64,000 bases of DNA from Sandaracinaceae bacterium (GTDB lineage Bacteria; Myxococcota_A; Polyangia; Polyangiales; Houyiibacteriaceae): the NCBI GenBank assembly GCA_016706685.1, contig JADJJE010000051.1, positions 62,001-126,000 of the forward strand, given 5' to 3'. Below, piece after piece: positions 1 to 8,258 of the stretch (position 1 is the first letter of the stretch; each line of letters starts with the position of its first letter). Position numbers and translations under genes: made by a program. The notes under the pieces are model-generated. The model saw only the letters and a list, made by a program, of their open reading frames with translations. It had not been told where the DNA came from and did not search any database.

Positions 1-372
1 GGGTCGGATGATGAACCACTCCGCCAGGTCGAGGACCGAGGCGTTCGTCCGCAGGATGCGACCGTTCCAGGAGTGCCCCACCAGGTCTTCGGTGGCACTC
101 ACGGGGGGCAGGGAGTCGTAGAGACGCACGAGGTCACCTTCGTCGTAGGCGACGTCACGTCCGGCCAGGATGTCGCTCGCGATGGACTCGAGCGCTCTGC
201 CCGTTCCAGGCACTGGCTTCGAGGCGAAGTCCGCCTCCCCCCACACGGACTTCTTGGGCTGCAGGTGGCAGGCCGCCCCAATCGCGTAATTCAGCGGGAA
301 CATCACAGATTGCATGAAATCATAGACGAAAGACGGGTAGTAGAGGACCGTCGGACGGTTCTTGGCGGGCAT
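1..372 (-). CDS. GXWXG/DUF4334-type protein, 3' part missing
   Basis: This reading frame runs off the left edge, so only the first 124 residues are present. It starts at an ATG at 372 with a textbook AGGAGG Shine-Dalgarno sequence 6 nt upstream, which fixes the start. Residues 85-124 (YDSLPPV, then GHSWNG at 99-104) match the opening of GXWXG-domain proteins, which usually carry a DUF4334 domain downstream; the biochemical role of that family is not established. The first 85 residues, with a hydrophobic stretch near 18-36, are longer than I would expect before a GXWXG motif. An 18-bp inverted repeat at 394-411 lies just upstream and overlaps a possible -10 (TATCAT). Family call is moderate because the C-terminal half cannot be seen. 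Confidence 0.6.
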   Translation of the reverse strand, partial: MPAKNRPTVLYYPSFVYDFMQSVMFPLNYAIGAACHLQPKKSVWGEADFASKPVPGTGRALESIASDILAGRDVAYDEGDLVRLYDSLPPVSATEDLVGHSWNGRILRTNASVLDLAEWFIIRP

Positions 373-393
373 GGGTGGCCTCCTGTCGAGATG

Positions 394-411
394 GGAATGA
401 TACGTCATTCC
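394..411. promoter_or_regulatory. 18-bp inverted repeat, probable repressor operator
   Basis: GGAATGA, a 4-nt spacer, then TCATTCC: two perfect 7-bp arms, 21 nt upstream of the start codon of the leftmost gene. On the minus strand the sequence TATCAT (402-397) inside the palindrome reads as a -10 element, so a bound dimer would block the promoter. Size and symmetry suit a TetR-type repressor. No regulator gene is visible on this side of the window. Confidence 0.5.
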
Positions 412-480
412 GCGACACACCCTGCCTGTTGACCCCCATCGCGTCAAGCCAGATGGCGCCGGTGGCGCGGCCTGCGCGGG

Positions 481-3400
481 TTAGAACAGCCCGATGCTGA
501 AGTGGAACGACCCGATGCGCTCGCCGAGCTCGCGGCGGCGCGCGAGCAAGAAGCCGTAGTCGAAGGCCACCGGGCCCACGGGTGTGGCGAAGCGCAGACC
601 GAGGCCGGCGGTGGGGCGCAGCTCGAGGGGGTTCAGGTTGCCGGCGCGGGCCCACAGGTTGCCGAAGTCGGTGAAGGCGCCGCCGTAGACCATGCCGCGG
701 ATGGGGAAGCGCAGCTCGGCGCGGGCCACCATGAACACGTCGCCGCCCTGGCTGATCTGCGAAGACGAGAGGCCCTCGTCGGCGAGGTCTTGTGGCACCA
801 GCGAGTCCTGCAGGTAGCCGCGCACGGTGTCCACGCCGCCCAGGAAGAACTGCCGGTTGGGGTAGGTCTTCGAGCGGTCCTCGAGGTGGAACACGCGCCC
901 CACGCGGCCCTGCAGCGCGAGCGTGAAGGGGCCGAGCGGCACATAGCCGCTGACCGTGAGCTCGGCGCGTACGTGGTGGCTGAAGAAGCGCTCGGCCATG
1001 CCGGCCACCTCCACCAACTCGGCCGCCAGGGTGCGCGCCCACTCGGCTTTGACCGAGGCGTAGAAGCCCTGCGTCGGCGTGAAGGGGTTGTCGCGCAGGT
1101 CGAGCGTGGCGCCCACCTCACCGCTCACCAGCGTGGAGCGCCCTTGGGGAACGCGCAGCAGCGCGCGCAGCCCGGGGGGCGCGTCCATCAGCAGCTGTTG
1201 GTAGGTCCGATCGTCCACCAGCAGGTCGACATCGTTGTTCTCGAGGCCACCCGAGATGGTCAGGAAGAACTGGCGCGCCGGCCGCACCGTGAACGTGAGG
1301 TCGATGTTGTTGGAGTCCAGGCCGAACGCGCGCTGGTTGTCGCGCAGGTGCGAGACGCTCAGCGACACGCGCGTGTTGGGCAGGCGCGGCAGGTAGGGCA
1401 GGAGCACGCCCAGCGTGATGCGCCGCTCCAAGCGGTCCGCCAGCGACAGCGCGCTGATGCGATCGGCCAGCACGTTGTCGAAGAACAAGAACTGGTTGGC
1501 CAGCTGTACGCGCAGGGTGAGCCCGATGCCCTTGCCGAACAGGTTGCGGTAGCCGTACTCGAAGCCACCGCGGATGCCCTCGGCGGTGGACACGCCGGCA
1601 CGGAAGTCCAGCATCTGCGAGCGCCGCTCGCTCACCGAGATGAGCACCGGCTTCACGCGCGCCGGCAGGTCGGGCTCGGCCGGCCCCGCGGTCACGCTCG
1701 AGAAGATGCCCAGCTCCATCAGGCGGTCTTGGGTGCGCCGCACCTGGCTCGGACGGAAGCGCTCGCCGGAACGCAGCGCCACCAAGCCGCGGATCACGGC
1801 GTGCTCGGTGCGGTCGGCGCCCATGATGATGACCTCGCCCACGCTCACCGGGTAGACCTCGGTGATGGTCAGCGAGACCACCGCGCGCGTGCGGTCGCCG
1901 CTGAAGCGCACGCTCGGCTCCACCCGCGCGTAGAGGTAGCCCTCCTCCTGGTAGAGCAGCTCCACGCGCTGGCGCGCCTCGTCCAAGAGCGCGTGGCTGA
2001 AGGGCTGCCCGCGCTCGAAGGCCAGGGCGTCCAGCACCTCGCGGTCCGACAGGTCGTGGTTGCCCGTCAGCGTGAGCTCGTAGAGGTACGAGCGTGGCCC
2101 CTCCTCGATGGGGATGCGCACCTCCACGTGGTCGTCCGGGCCCTGGGCGAAGGTCTGGTGCGTGATCGGACCCACCACCACGCTCAGGAAGCCCTCGCGT
2201 TCGTAGAGGTGCTGGATGTGCTCGATGGCCTCGTCGTACGCCGGCTCGTAGAAGATCTCGGCGGGCATCATGGGGCGCGGCACGCTGCGCCGCTCACCCG
2301 CTCGCGACGTCCGGTCGCTGCTCACCAAGAGCTCCGCCGTGCGCGTGTCCACCGGGTCGGCCAGGCCGCCGAGGTCCACCGCGTCGATCACGAAACCGCT
2401 CAGCTGCTCCCGCAGATGGTCCTGGGTGAAGTGCTGCGCGCCCGGGAAGCGCACTTGCGTGACGCGCTGCGGGCGACCAGCGGTCACGTGCACCACCAGC
2501 CGGGCCTCACCCGCAAAGCGGCCCGGGACGCGCCGCACCTCCACCTCGGTGGCCGGGTAGCCGCGCCGCGCATAGAGGTCCTCCACGCGCTGCTCGAGCG
2601 CCTCGGCGGCCCCGCGCGAGAGCCGCTCGCTGGTGAGCTCGAGCGCGTCCGCCACGGTCTCGCGGCTGAGCGGATGCGGGTCGCGGATGAGCAGCTCGTA
2701 GCGCGGCCCGATCACGCTCTCGATCACCAGCACCACGTCCTGGTCTTCCCGCGTGACACGCGCGAGGCCGAGCTGTGCGCCGTACCAGCGCCGCTCGCGC
2801 AGCGTCTGCGTGGCTTCGCGCAGGGCCTCGTCCACCTCGCGCCGGTCGAAGATGTCGCCTTCGTCGAGGCCCAGCGCGCGCGCTATGCCGGCCTCCTCCG
2901 GCGGCTGCTCGCCCTCGAACACGATGCGCGCGATGCGCGTGGGCGTGCCCTCGTAGATGCGCACCACCAGCGCCTTGCGCGACGGGTCGTCGGTGTCGCG
3001 CAGCTCGAACCCGGCGCTCACGCGCTCGTAGCCTCGCTCGCGGTAGATGCGCCCGAGGCGCCCCCGCAAGAGCGCGAGGCCCGCGTCGGTCTGCGTGAGC
3101 GCGCGGTCCATCTCTTCGCCCTCGTGCAGGTCGAGCGCGCGCAGGATCTCGGTGTCGTCCAGCACGTCGTTGCCGGTCACGGTGACGCGCGCCAACAGGA
3201 AGCGGGCCGCCAGCTCCACGTAGAGCACCACGCCGCCCTGCTCGACGGCCACGTCCAGCTGCACGTCGGCCCACCGTCCGGTGGCCAAGAGCCGCTCCAC
3301 CGTGGCTCTCAGGTAGGCGCGCTCCAGCGTGGCTCCCGGCTCGAGCCCCAGCTCGGCCGGCAGCACCAGCCCGGCGGCCTCGCCACGCACCTCGATGCGC

Positions 3401-3540
3401 ACGATGCGCCGCCCCAGCAGCTCTTGCGGCACCCACGCGCTGACCGGCGACGCGAGCCCCAGCCCGAGCCCGGCCGCGAGCGCGAAGCCCAGCAGCCCAC
3501 GCCAAAGCGAGACCGCCCGTGCTGGGTGCGCGCGCGTCAC
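481..3540 (-). CDS. Omp85-family outer-membrane assembly protein (TamA/BamA-like)
   Basis: A 1019-residue Omp85 protein. An N-terminal signal sequence (about residues 1-35) is followed by roughly 600 residues of POTRA-like repeats, recognisable by recurring phrases such as YRERGYERV, YARRGYPATEV and YQEEGYLYARV. A beta-barrel then runs from about 640 to the end. The barrel carries the diagnostic VRGY of the Omp85 loop 6 (about residue 903) and ends in Phe, the usual outer-membrane signature. In E. coli TamA has 577 residues and BamA 810, so this protein has an unusually long periplasmic arm. The GTG start overlaps the stop of the TamB-like gene upstream (GTGA), so the two are translationally coupled. 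The tamB neighbour favours a TamA-like role (outer-membrane protein or lipid transport) over the essential BamA, but the POTRA number is more BamA-like or higher. Confidence 0.85.
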   Translation of the reverse strand: MTRAHPARAVSLWRGLLGFALAAGLGLGLASPVSAWVPQELLGRRIVRIEVRGEAAGLVLPAELGLEPGATLERAYLRATVERLLATGRWADVQLDVAVEQGGVVLYVELAARFLLARVTVTGNDVLDDTEILRALDLHEGEEMDRALTQTDAGLALLRGRLGRIYRERGYERVSAGFELRDTDDPSRKALVVRIYEGTPTRIARIVFEGEQPPEEAGIARALGLDEGDIFDRREVDEALREATQTLRERRWYGAQLGLARVTREDQDVVLVIESVIGPRYELLIRDPHPLSRETVADALELTSERLSRGAAEALEQRVEDLYARRGYPATEVEVRRVPGRFAGEARLVVHVTAGRPQRVTQVRFPGAQHFTQDHLREQLSGFVIDAVDLGGLADPVDTRTAELLVSSDRTSRAGERRSVPRPMMPAEIFYEPAYDEAIEHIQHLYEREGFLSVVVGPITHQTFAQGPDDHVEVRIPIEEGPRSYLYELTLTGNHDLSDREVLDALAFERGQPFSHALLDEARQRVELLYQEEGYLYARVEPSVRFSGDRTRAVVSLTITEVYPVSVGEVIIMGADRTEHAVIRGLVALRSGERFRPSQVRRTQDRLMELGIFSSVTAGPAEPDLPARVKPVLISVSERRSQMLDFRAGVSTAEGIRGGFEYGYRNLFGKGIGLTLRVQLANQFLFFDNVLADRISALSLADRLERRITLGVLLPYLPRLPNTRVSLSVSHLRDNQRAFGLDSNNIDLTFTVRPARQFFLTISGGLENNDVDLLVDDRTYQQLLMDAPPGLRALLRVPQGRSTLVSGEVGATLDLRDNPFTPTQGFYASVKAEWARTLAAELVEVAGMAERFFSHHVRAELTVSGYVPLGPFTLALQGRVGRVFHLEDRSKTYPNRQFFLGGVDTVRGYLQDSLVPQDLADEGLSSSQISQGGDVFMVARAELRFPIRGMVYGGAFTDFGNLWARAGNLNPLELRPTAGLGLRFATPVGPVAFDYGFLLARRRELGERIGSFHFSIGLF

Positions 3541-6500
3541 TCGAACTCGATGCGCCAGTGGAAGTCGACGCCCACGTTGCCGAACGACTGGGTCTCGCGG
3601 TTCACGTTGTCGTAGCCGGCCTGGATGCTGGTCTGGTCACCGAGCTGCCACTCCACGCCGGCGCGGATCTCGCGGGTGTCGCCCGTGAGGCTCGTCGACG
3701 CGGTGAGCCGTACTCGCTCGGCGATGCGCTTTCCGATGGTCACTTGCGGCTCCGGCCGGTTGGTGCGCGTACTGTACATGGTGGTGATCGCGAAGTCGTC
3801 AATCACCTGCAGGGCCTCGCTGACCTCGTCGTTCACGCCCGACAGGCTGGACACGGCCTCGAGCGCCGCGCCCCCGAGATCGGCCGCCTGGAGCGACTGC
3901 GCCTGCGCCGTGGTCAGCCCGATGGTGAGCAGCAGCAGGATGTCCTGCTCGCTGGCCGACGGGTCCGAGCGCGCCTCGAGCCGGAAGGCGTCCATGTTGC
4001 CGTAGGCGTGCAGCGAGATGCGCCAGTCGTTGCGGTCGAGGTCGCGCGTGCGGATGTCGGTCTCGGCCGTCACGTCGAAGGACGGGTTGATGCGCGTGGC
4101 GTCGTCGAAGCGGATGTCGCCGTTGCGCATCTCCAGCACGGCGTTGCGGAAGCGCACGCTGCCCCGCTGCACGGCCAGCTGTCCCAGCACGCCGAGGCGC
4201 TGGTCGGTGCCCACGATCTGGAAGGGGCGGTCGTGGTCGGCGATGGCGATGTCCACCGTGAGGAGGTTGTTGCGCACGCGGATGGGGCGGCCCGTGATGG
4301 TCAGCTCCACGTCCAGGTTGTCGTTGGCCGGGTCGTACTCGCCCAGGCCCTCGAGCTCGGGGCGGTTGAGCTCGCCCAGCGTGGGCGAGAGGCTGGTGGT
4401 GCGCGAGTAGACCAGGCGCTCCAGCTGGACCTGCCCGCGGAGCATGGGCAGCCGCATGCTGGGCTCCCAGTACAGGCGGGCCTGTGCGTCGAAGCCGAGG
4501 TCCACGCCGGCCATGGGTCGCAGCGCCGCGTCGCGCACGCCCACGTCGAAGGTGTAGTCGCGCAGGCCGCCGTCGGCGATGGTGGCGACGCCGGCCACGT
4601 CCACCCAGCCGCTGCCGAGGCGCGCGTGGATGTCCTCGAAGATGAGCCGGTGCGAGCTGAAGGTGACGTGCCCGTTGAGCTCCTCGAGGGGCACCGGGAA
4701 GCCCGCGAAGCGGAACGCGCCGTCGACCACGCGCGCCTCACCGAAGACCGACGGGTCGGAGGCGTCGCCCGAGATGCGCACGCCCAGCTCGAGGCGCCCG
4801 CGCGCGTCGGTCACGGTGGGGCTGGTGGTGGCCAAGAGCCCGAGGTCCACCACGCCGTCCACGCGCGTGCGGAGGCCCGTGCGCAGCGAGGCTCGCCCGC
4901 TGACGCTGAGCTGCGTGCCGGGGCCCACCAGGGCCATGCGCTGCACGCGCCCTTCGCCGCGCACGAAGCGCACGTCGATGGGGCCGTCGTTGCGGATGGG
5001 GATGCCCGCCACCTCCACCTCGAGCGTGTCCAGGTGCAGGTCGCCGCCGTAGGTGTCGTTGCTGAGCGCGCCGTCGTCGAAGCGCATCTCGCCGTTCAGC
5101 ACGCCGGTCGCCTCGGCGCCGGGCAGCGCGCCGGCCAGCAGCGGCGCGAGGTCCATGCGGTTGAAGCGCACGCGGCCACGCATGGGCAGGTCCGACGTCC
5201 AGCCGAGCGCCATGTCCACCAGCACCTGTCCCTCGAGCGCCTCGCCACACAGCAAGAACGCCATGGGACGGTCGAGGCTCTGCACCGGGCCGCTGGGTGT
5301 CTGCAGCGGTGGGTCGGCTGGCCAGCGCCCGTGCGCCAGGCCCGCGCGCGCGTTGTAGCAGGGCTCGTCCTCGGGCAGCGCGGCCGGGTCCCAGCTGGCG
5401 GCCTCGGCCACCCACGGGTCCGTGCGGTCGGTCAGGCGCACGTAGAGGCGGCCGTCGCCCAGCGGCTCACCCGCCCACGCCAGCTGGTGCATGCCCAGGT
5501 CCGCGTGCAGGTGCGGCACGCTGCTGGTGCCGTCGATCTGCCCCAGCAGCGACCACGTGCCGCCCAGCTCCGGCATCTCCTCGAAGCCCTCGGTGGCGGA
5601 GAAGGGAATGTTGTCGGCCGAGACGCTGAGCTGCAGCACGCCGCCGAGGCCCATGGTGCCCGCGATGGCCACCGTGCCGCCGGCCTTGTGCAGCGCCAGG
5701 TGGGTGACGTCCAGCTCGGCGCCATCCACGCCGCGCGCGTAGTCGATCCAGCGCCACTCGGCCTCGAGCGCCCCCGCGTCGAAGGCGAAGCCCGCAAAGT
5801 GCGCGCTGGAAAAGCCGATGTCCACCGTGGCGCGCAGCGTGCCGGCCGGCAGGTCGTCCGGGAAGCCCGTGCTGTAGCGCACGCGCGTGGTGCCGTGGGC
5901 CACGCCCTGGAACGGCGTGAAGCGCTCATCCGTCTCGAGCCGGAACACGTGATAGAGGTCGGCCAGCACCATGCGCTGCGCGTGCACCAGCGCGGTGACC
6001 TCGAAGCGGTTGTCGCGGAAGTCCACCAGCAGGTCTTCCACCGTGTAGCGGCTCTCGTTCTTCACGGCCGTGATCAGCGGGAAGCGCACCGACATGCTCT
6101 CGTTCTCGAGCACGAAGTCCGACTCGATGTTGCCCGCGCGGAACGTGTCGAACTCGAACCCGTTCATCTGCACGTGGCCTTCCACGGCGGGCGACCCATA
6201 GGGGCCGCGCACGCTCGCGCGCCAGCTGCCGCGCCCACCCAAGTGCAGCGTGGTGAGCGGCGTCACGTCGGCCAGGTCCATCTGCGTGCTGTGGCCCGTG
6301 ACCTCGATGTAATCCTCGAAGCCCAGCAGCAGGTCCACGTGCGCGGTGGAGTTGGGCATGGTCACGTCCAGATCGCGAAACCCGAGGCCCTCGGGCGTGA
6401 CCGTCACGCGCCCCTCCACGCGCCCGCGCGGGATGCCCATGATGCGGGTGGCCGGGCGCTGATGCCACGCGTCGGCGGTGACCAGGAAGTCTTGCGTGCG

Positions 6501-7751
6501 CAGCCGCACGGGACCGCCCAGGTCGAGCGGACTCAGCGTGCCGGCGAGGTCGATGCGGCCGGCCAGCGTCCACTGCGCGATGGCGTCGGGCGTGACGTCC
6601 AGCTGCTTCAAGAGCTTGGCCAGCTGGAGCGCGTCGATGTCGAGCGTGGCGGTGAGCGGCAGGTCGGCCGTGAAGCCCACCTCGGCGTGGCCCGTCACCA
6701 CGCCGCCGCCCTCGATGACCTGGAAGCGCATCTCGGTGACACGTGCGCGCGTGGCGTCGAAGTCGAAGTCCAGCTCCACGGTCTCGCCCAGGCCGTAGAT
6801 GTCGATGGCGCCGTCACGCAGGCGCACTTGTCCGTGGCCCTCGGGGCTGCCGTCACGCATGCCGATGGTGGCGTCCACCTCGGCCATGCCGCGCAAGGGT
6901 GGCAGCTCGAGCCCCAGCGGGAGGTCCGCGAGGTGCGCGAGGTCGGCGCGCACCTGCACGTTGCCTTGGAAGCGCGACTCGAAGGGCAGCGGGATGTGCG
7001 CGTCGCTGGCCCCCACCGAGAAGTGCTCGCTTCCGATGGCCAGCTCCGAGATGTCCACGCCGGTGTCCGGGTCGAGGCTGACCGCGGCGCGCAGCGACTG
7101 GATGTCCAGGCGCTGGTCGCCGTGACGCACGTGGCCCTCACCCCCCGTGACGCGCAGGTGCAGGATGGTGCCGCCTTCGACGCGCAGGTCCACCTCGAGG
7201 CCAGCCAGCTGCAGCGCGCCGTCGGGGCTGGCGTCCACGTGCACCGTGGCGTCGGTCAGCGTCAGGCGCGAGAACGGCAGGCGCGTGGGGCTGTTGGGGT
7301 CCGGCTCCGCGCGCGGCCGCGGCAGGTTGCGCACCTCGCCCTCGCGCACGATCAGGTTGACCACGGCGCCGTCGATCAGGATCTCGTCGAGGTCCAGCTC
7401 ACCCCGCAGCAGCGCGCCCACGCTGGGCGAGATGACCAGCCGGCGGGCCTTCACCAGCCGGCCATAGACGGGGTCCACCAGGGCGATCTCGCTGGCCACC
7501 ACCTCGATACGCGGCGGCAGGAGGCCGAGATCCACACGCAGCTCACCGAAGCTGGCGTCGAGGCCCAGCTCGTCGCGGATGACGGTGACGGTCAGCTCGC
7601 GGATGCGCGCGCGCCCCCAGCTGGTCTGCGTGAGCCCGATGGCCAGCGAAAGCGTGGCCAGGATCGCGAGCACGACGTTTCGTGCCCAGCGCAACCAGCC
7701 GGCTTTGCGTGGGGGTTCATCGGACACGGCAGCTCTCGGGATCCATAGCAC
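3537..7751 (-). CDS. tamB: TamB-like inner-membrane/periplasmic bridge protein (DUF490)
   Basis: A 1404-residue protein with one N-terminal transmembrane helix (about residues 25-41) followed by a very long, beta-rich periplasmic body. Alternating phrases such as VRLRDGAIDIYGLGE and LQLAGLEVDLRVEGG are typical of AsmA/TamB proteins. The last 300 residues fit the TamB C-terminal (DUF490) domain, which contacts TamA. TamB family proteins form a hydrophobic groove across the periplasm and are implicated in phospholipid transport and outer-membrane protein assembly. E. coli TamB has 1259 residues, so the length is normal. It is the first gene of a two-gene operon with the Omp85 gene (4-nt overlap). 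The start is a GTG at 7751; a second in-frame GTG at 7727 is equally possible. Confidence 0.85.
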   Translation of the reverse strand: MLWIPRAAVSDEPPRKAGWLRWARNVVLAILATLSLAIGLTQTSWGRARIRELTVTVIRDELGLDASFGELRVDLGLLPPRIEVVASEIALVDPVYGRLVKARRLVISPSVGALLRGELDLDEILIDGAVVNLIVREGEVRNLPRPRAEPDPNSPTRLPFSRLTLTDATVHVDASPDGALQLAGLEVDLRVEGGTILHLRVTGGEGHVRHGDQRLDIQSLRAAVSLDPDTGVDISELAIGSEHFSVGASDAHIPLPFESRFQGNVQVRADLAHLADLPLGLELPPLRGMAEVDATIGMRDGSPEGHGQVRLRDGAIDIYGLGETVELDFDFDATRARVTEMRFQVIEGGGVVTGHAEVGFTADLPLTATLDIDALQLAKLLKQLDVTPDAIAQWTLAGRIDLAGTLSPLDLGGPVRLRTQDFLVTADAWHQRPATRIMGIPRGRVEGRVTVTPEGLGFRDLDVTMPNSTAHVDLLLGFEDYIEVTGHSTQMDLADVTPLTTLHLGGRGSWRASVRGPYGSPAVEGHVQMNGFEFDTFRAGNIESDFVLENESMSVRFPLITAVKNESRYTVEDLLVDFRDNRFEVTALVHAQRMVLADLYHVFRLETDERFTPFQGVAHGTTRVRYSTGFPDDLPAGTLRATVDIGFSSAHFAGFAFDAGALEAEWRWIDYARGVDGAELDVTHLALHKAGGTVAIAGTMGLGGVLQLSVSADNIPFSATEGFEEMPELGGTWSLLGQIDGTSSVPHLHADLGMHQLAWAGEPLGDGRLYVRLTDRTDPWVAEAASWDPAALPEDEPCYNARAGLAHGRWPADPPLQTPSGPVQSLDRPMAFLLCGEALEGQVLVDMALGWTSDLPMRGRVRFNRMDLAPLLAGALPGAEATGVLNGEMRFDDGALSNDTYGGDLHLDTLEVEVAGIPIRNDGPIDVRFVRGEGRVQRMALVGPGTQLSVSGRASLRTGLRTRVDGVVDLGLLATTSPTVTDARGRLELGVRISGDASDPSVFGEARVVDGAFRFAGFPVPLEELNGHVTFSSHRLIFEDIHARLGSGWVDVAGVATIADGGLRDYTFDVGVRDAALRPMAGVDLGFDAQARLYWEPSMRLPMLRGQVQLERLVYSRTTSLSPTLGELNRPELEGLGEYDPANDNLDVELTITGRPIRVRNNLLTVDIAIADHDRPFQIVGTDQRLGVLGQLAVQRGSVRFRNAVLEMRNGDIRFDDATRINPSFDVTAETDIRTRDLDRNDWRISLHAYGNMDAFRLEARSDPSASEQDILLLLTIGLTTAQAQSLQAADLGGAALEAVSSLSGVNDEVSEALQVIDDFAITTMYSTRTNRPEPQVTIGKRIAERVRLTASTSLTGDTREIRAGVEWQLGDQTSIQAGYDNVNRETQSFGNVGVDFHWRIEFE

Positions 7752-8258
7752 GCGACCCCTTCGGACCGCCTGCTTTCAGCGGGCCGTGTGGGGCCTGGTA
7801 GGTGTACGCGCAGGGCTCGGGAATCTGCTCTCCGTCGGTCCGCCTGTTCGAACGCGGGCGTGGTGGCGAGGAGGGCGACGGGCACCCTGCTCTGCGGGGG
7901 CGGGCGCGCTGGCGCGCCCTCTGGTTGACCTCCCCCATTTCGGCGCGTCCGGAGGACGCTTGAAATAGGGCCCCCCCAAGCCCCGCTGCCGCAGGGCGCC
8001 CGTCGCCCTCCATGGTGGCGTCTCGGGTGCGCGGGGTGGTCCCGCCGGAGAGCCGATGAACGGGGGTGCGCGTGAGCTTGCGGGGCGCGACTGGGCTCGT
8101 GGGGTCGCGGGGCGGTCCTCATGCGCGTGTGGGGGGCGCGCCGAGTCGGACGTGGGCTCGGATGAGCGCGGATGGGTCGGGAGTGACGCGCGCACGCTCT
8201 CGGCCGGCGTTCTGCGGGTGACGGAGGGGGCGTGTTACGTTCTGTGGATGGAGGTCCG
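7752..8258. other. Intergenic gap containing a TIR repeat element
   Basis: A 507-bp region between the divergent tamB-like gene and the metallopeptidase-like lipoprotein. I see no convincing gene in it. It contains the 140-bp element at 7871-8010. At its right end, TACGTT at 8236-8241 could be the -10 of the lipoprotein gene, ahead of the GGAGG at 8251-8255. Confidence 0.6.
7871..8010 (+). repeat. 140-bp element with 19-bp terminal inverted repeats, copy A
   Basis: The first 19 bases (7871-7889) and the reverse complement of the last 19 (7992-8010) differ at one position. Inside are two further hairpins: GGGCGCGC/GCGCGCCC at 7902-7919 with a 2-nt loop, and GCGTCC/GGACGC at 7945-7959 with a 3-nt loop. 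The same element occurs inverted at 20827-20965. Similarity between the copies extends past the TIRs to roughly 7855-8027. It codes for no transposase. A MITE-like non-autonomous element or a REP-type palindromic repeat fits best; a structured RNA is an alternative. Confidence 0.75.

Noticed and set aside
3519..7748. Long open frame on the plus strand opposite tamB
   Set aside because: It is the mirror of a gene with clear family features; its product is a His/Val/Arg-rich string without motifs. The same holds for the frames opposite 481-3540 and 23504-32458.
8232..8258. Earlier GTG start for the metallopeptidase-like lipoprotein
   Set aside because: The ATG at 8259 has a GGAGG site and directly begins the signal peptide.
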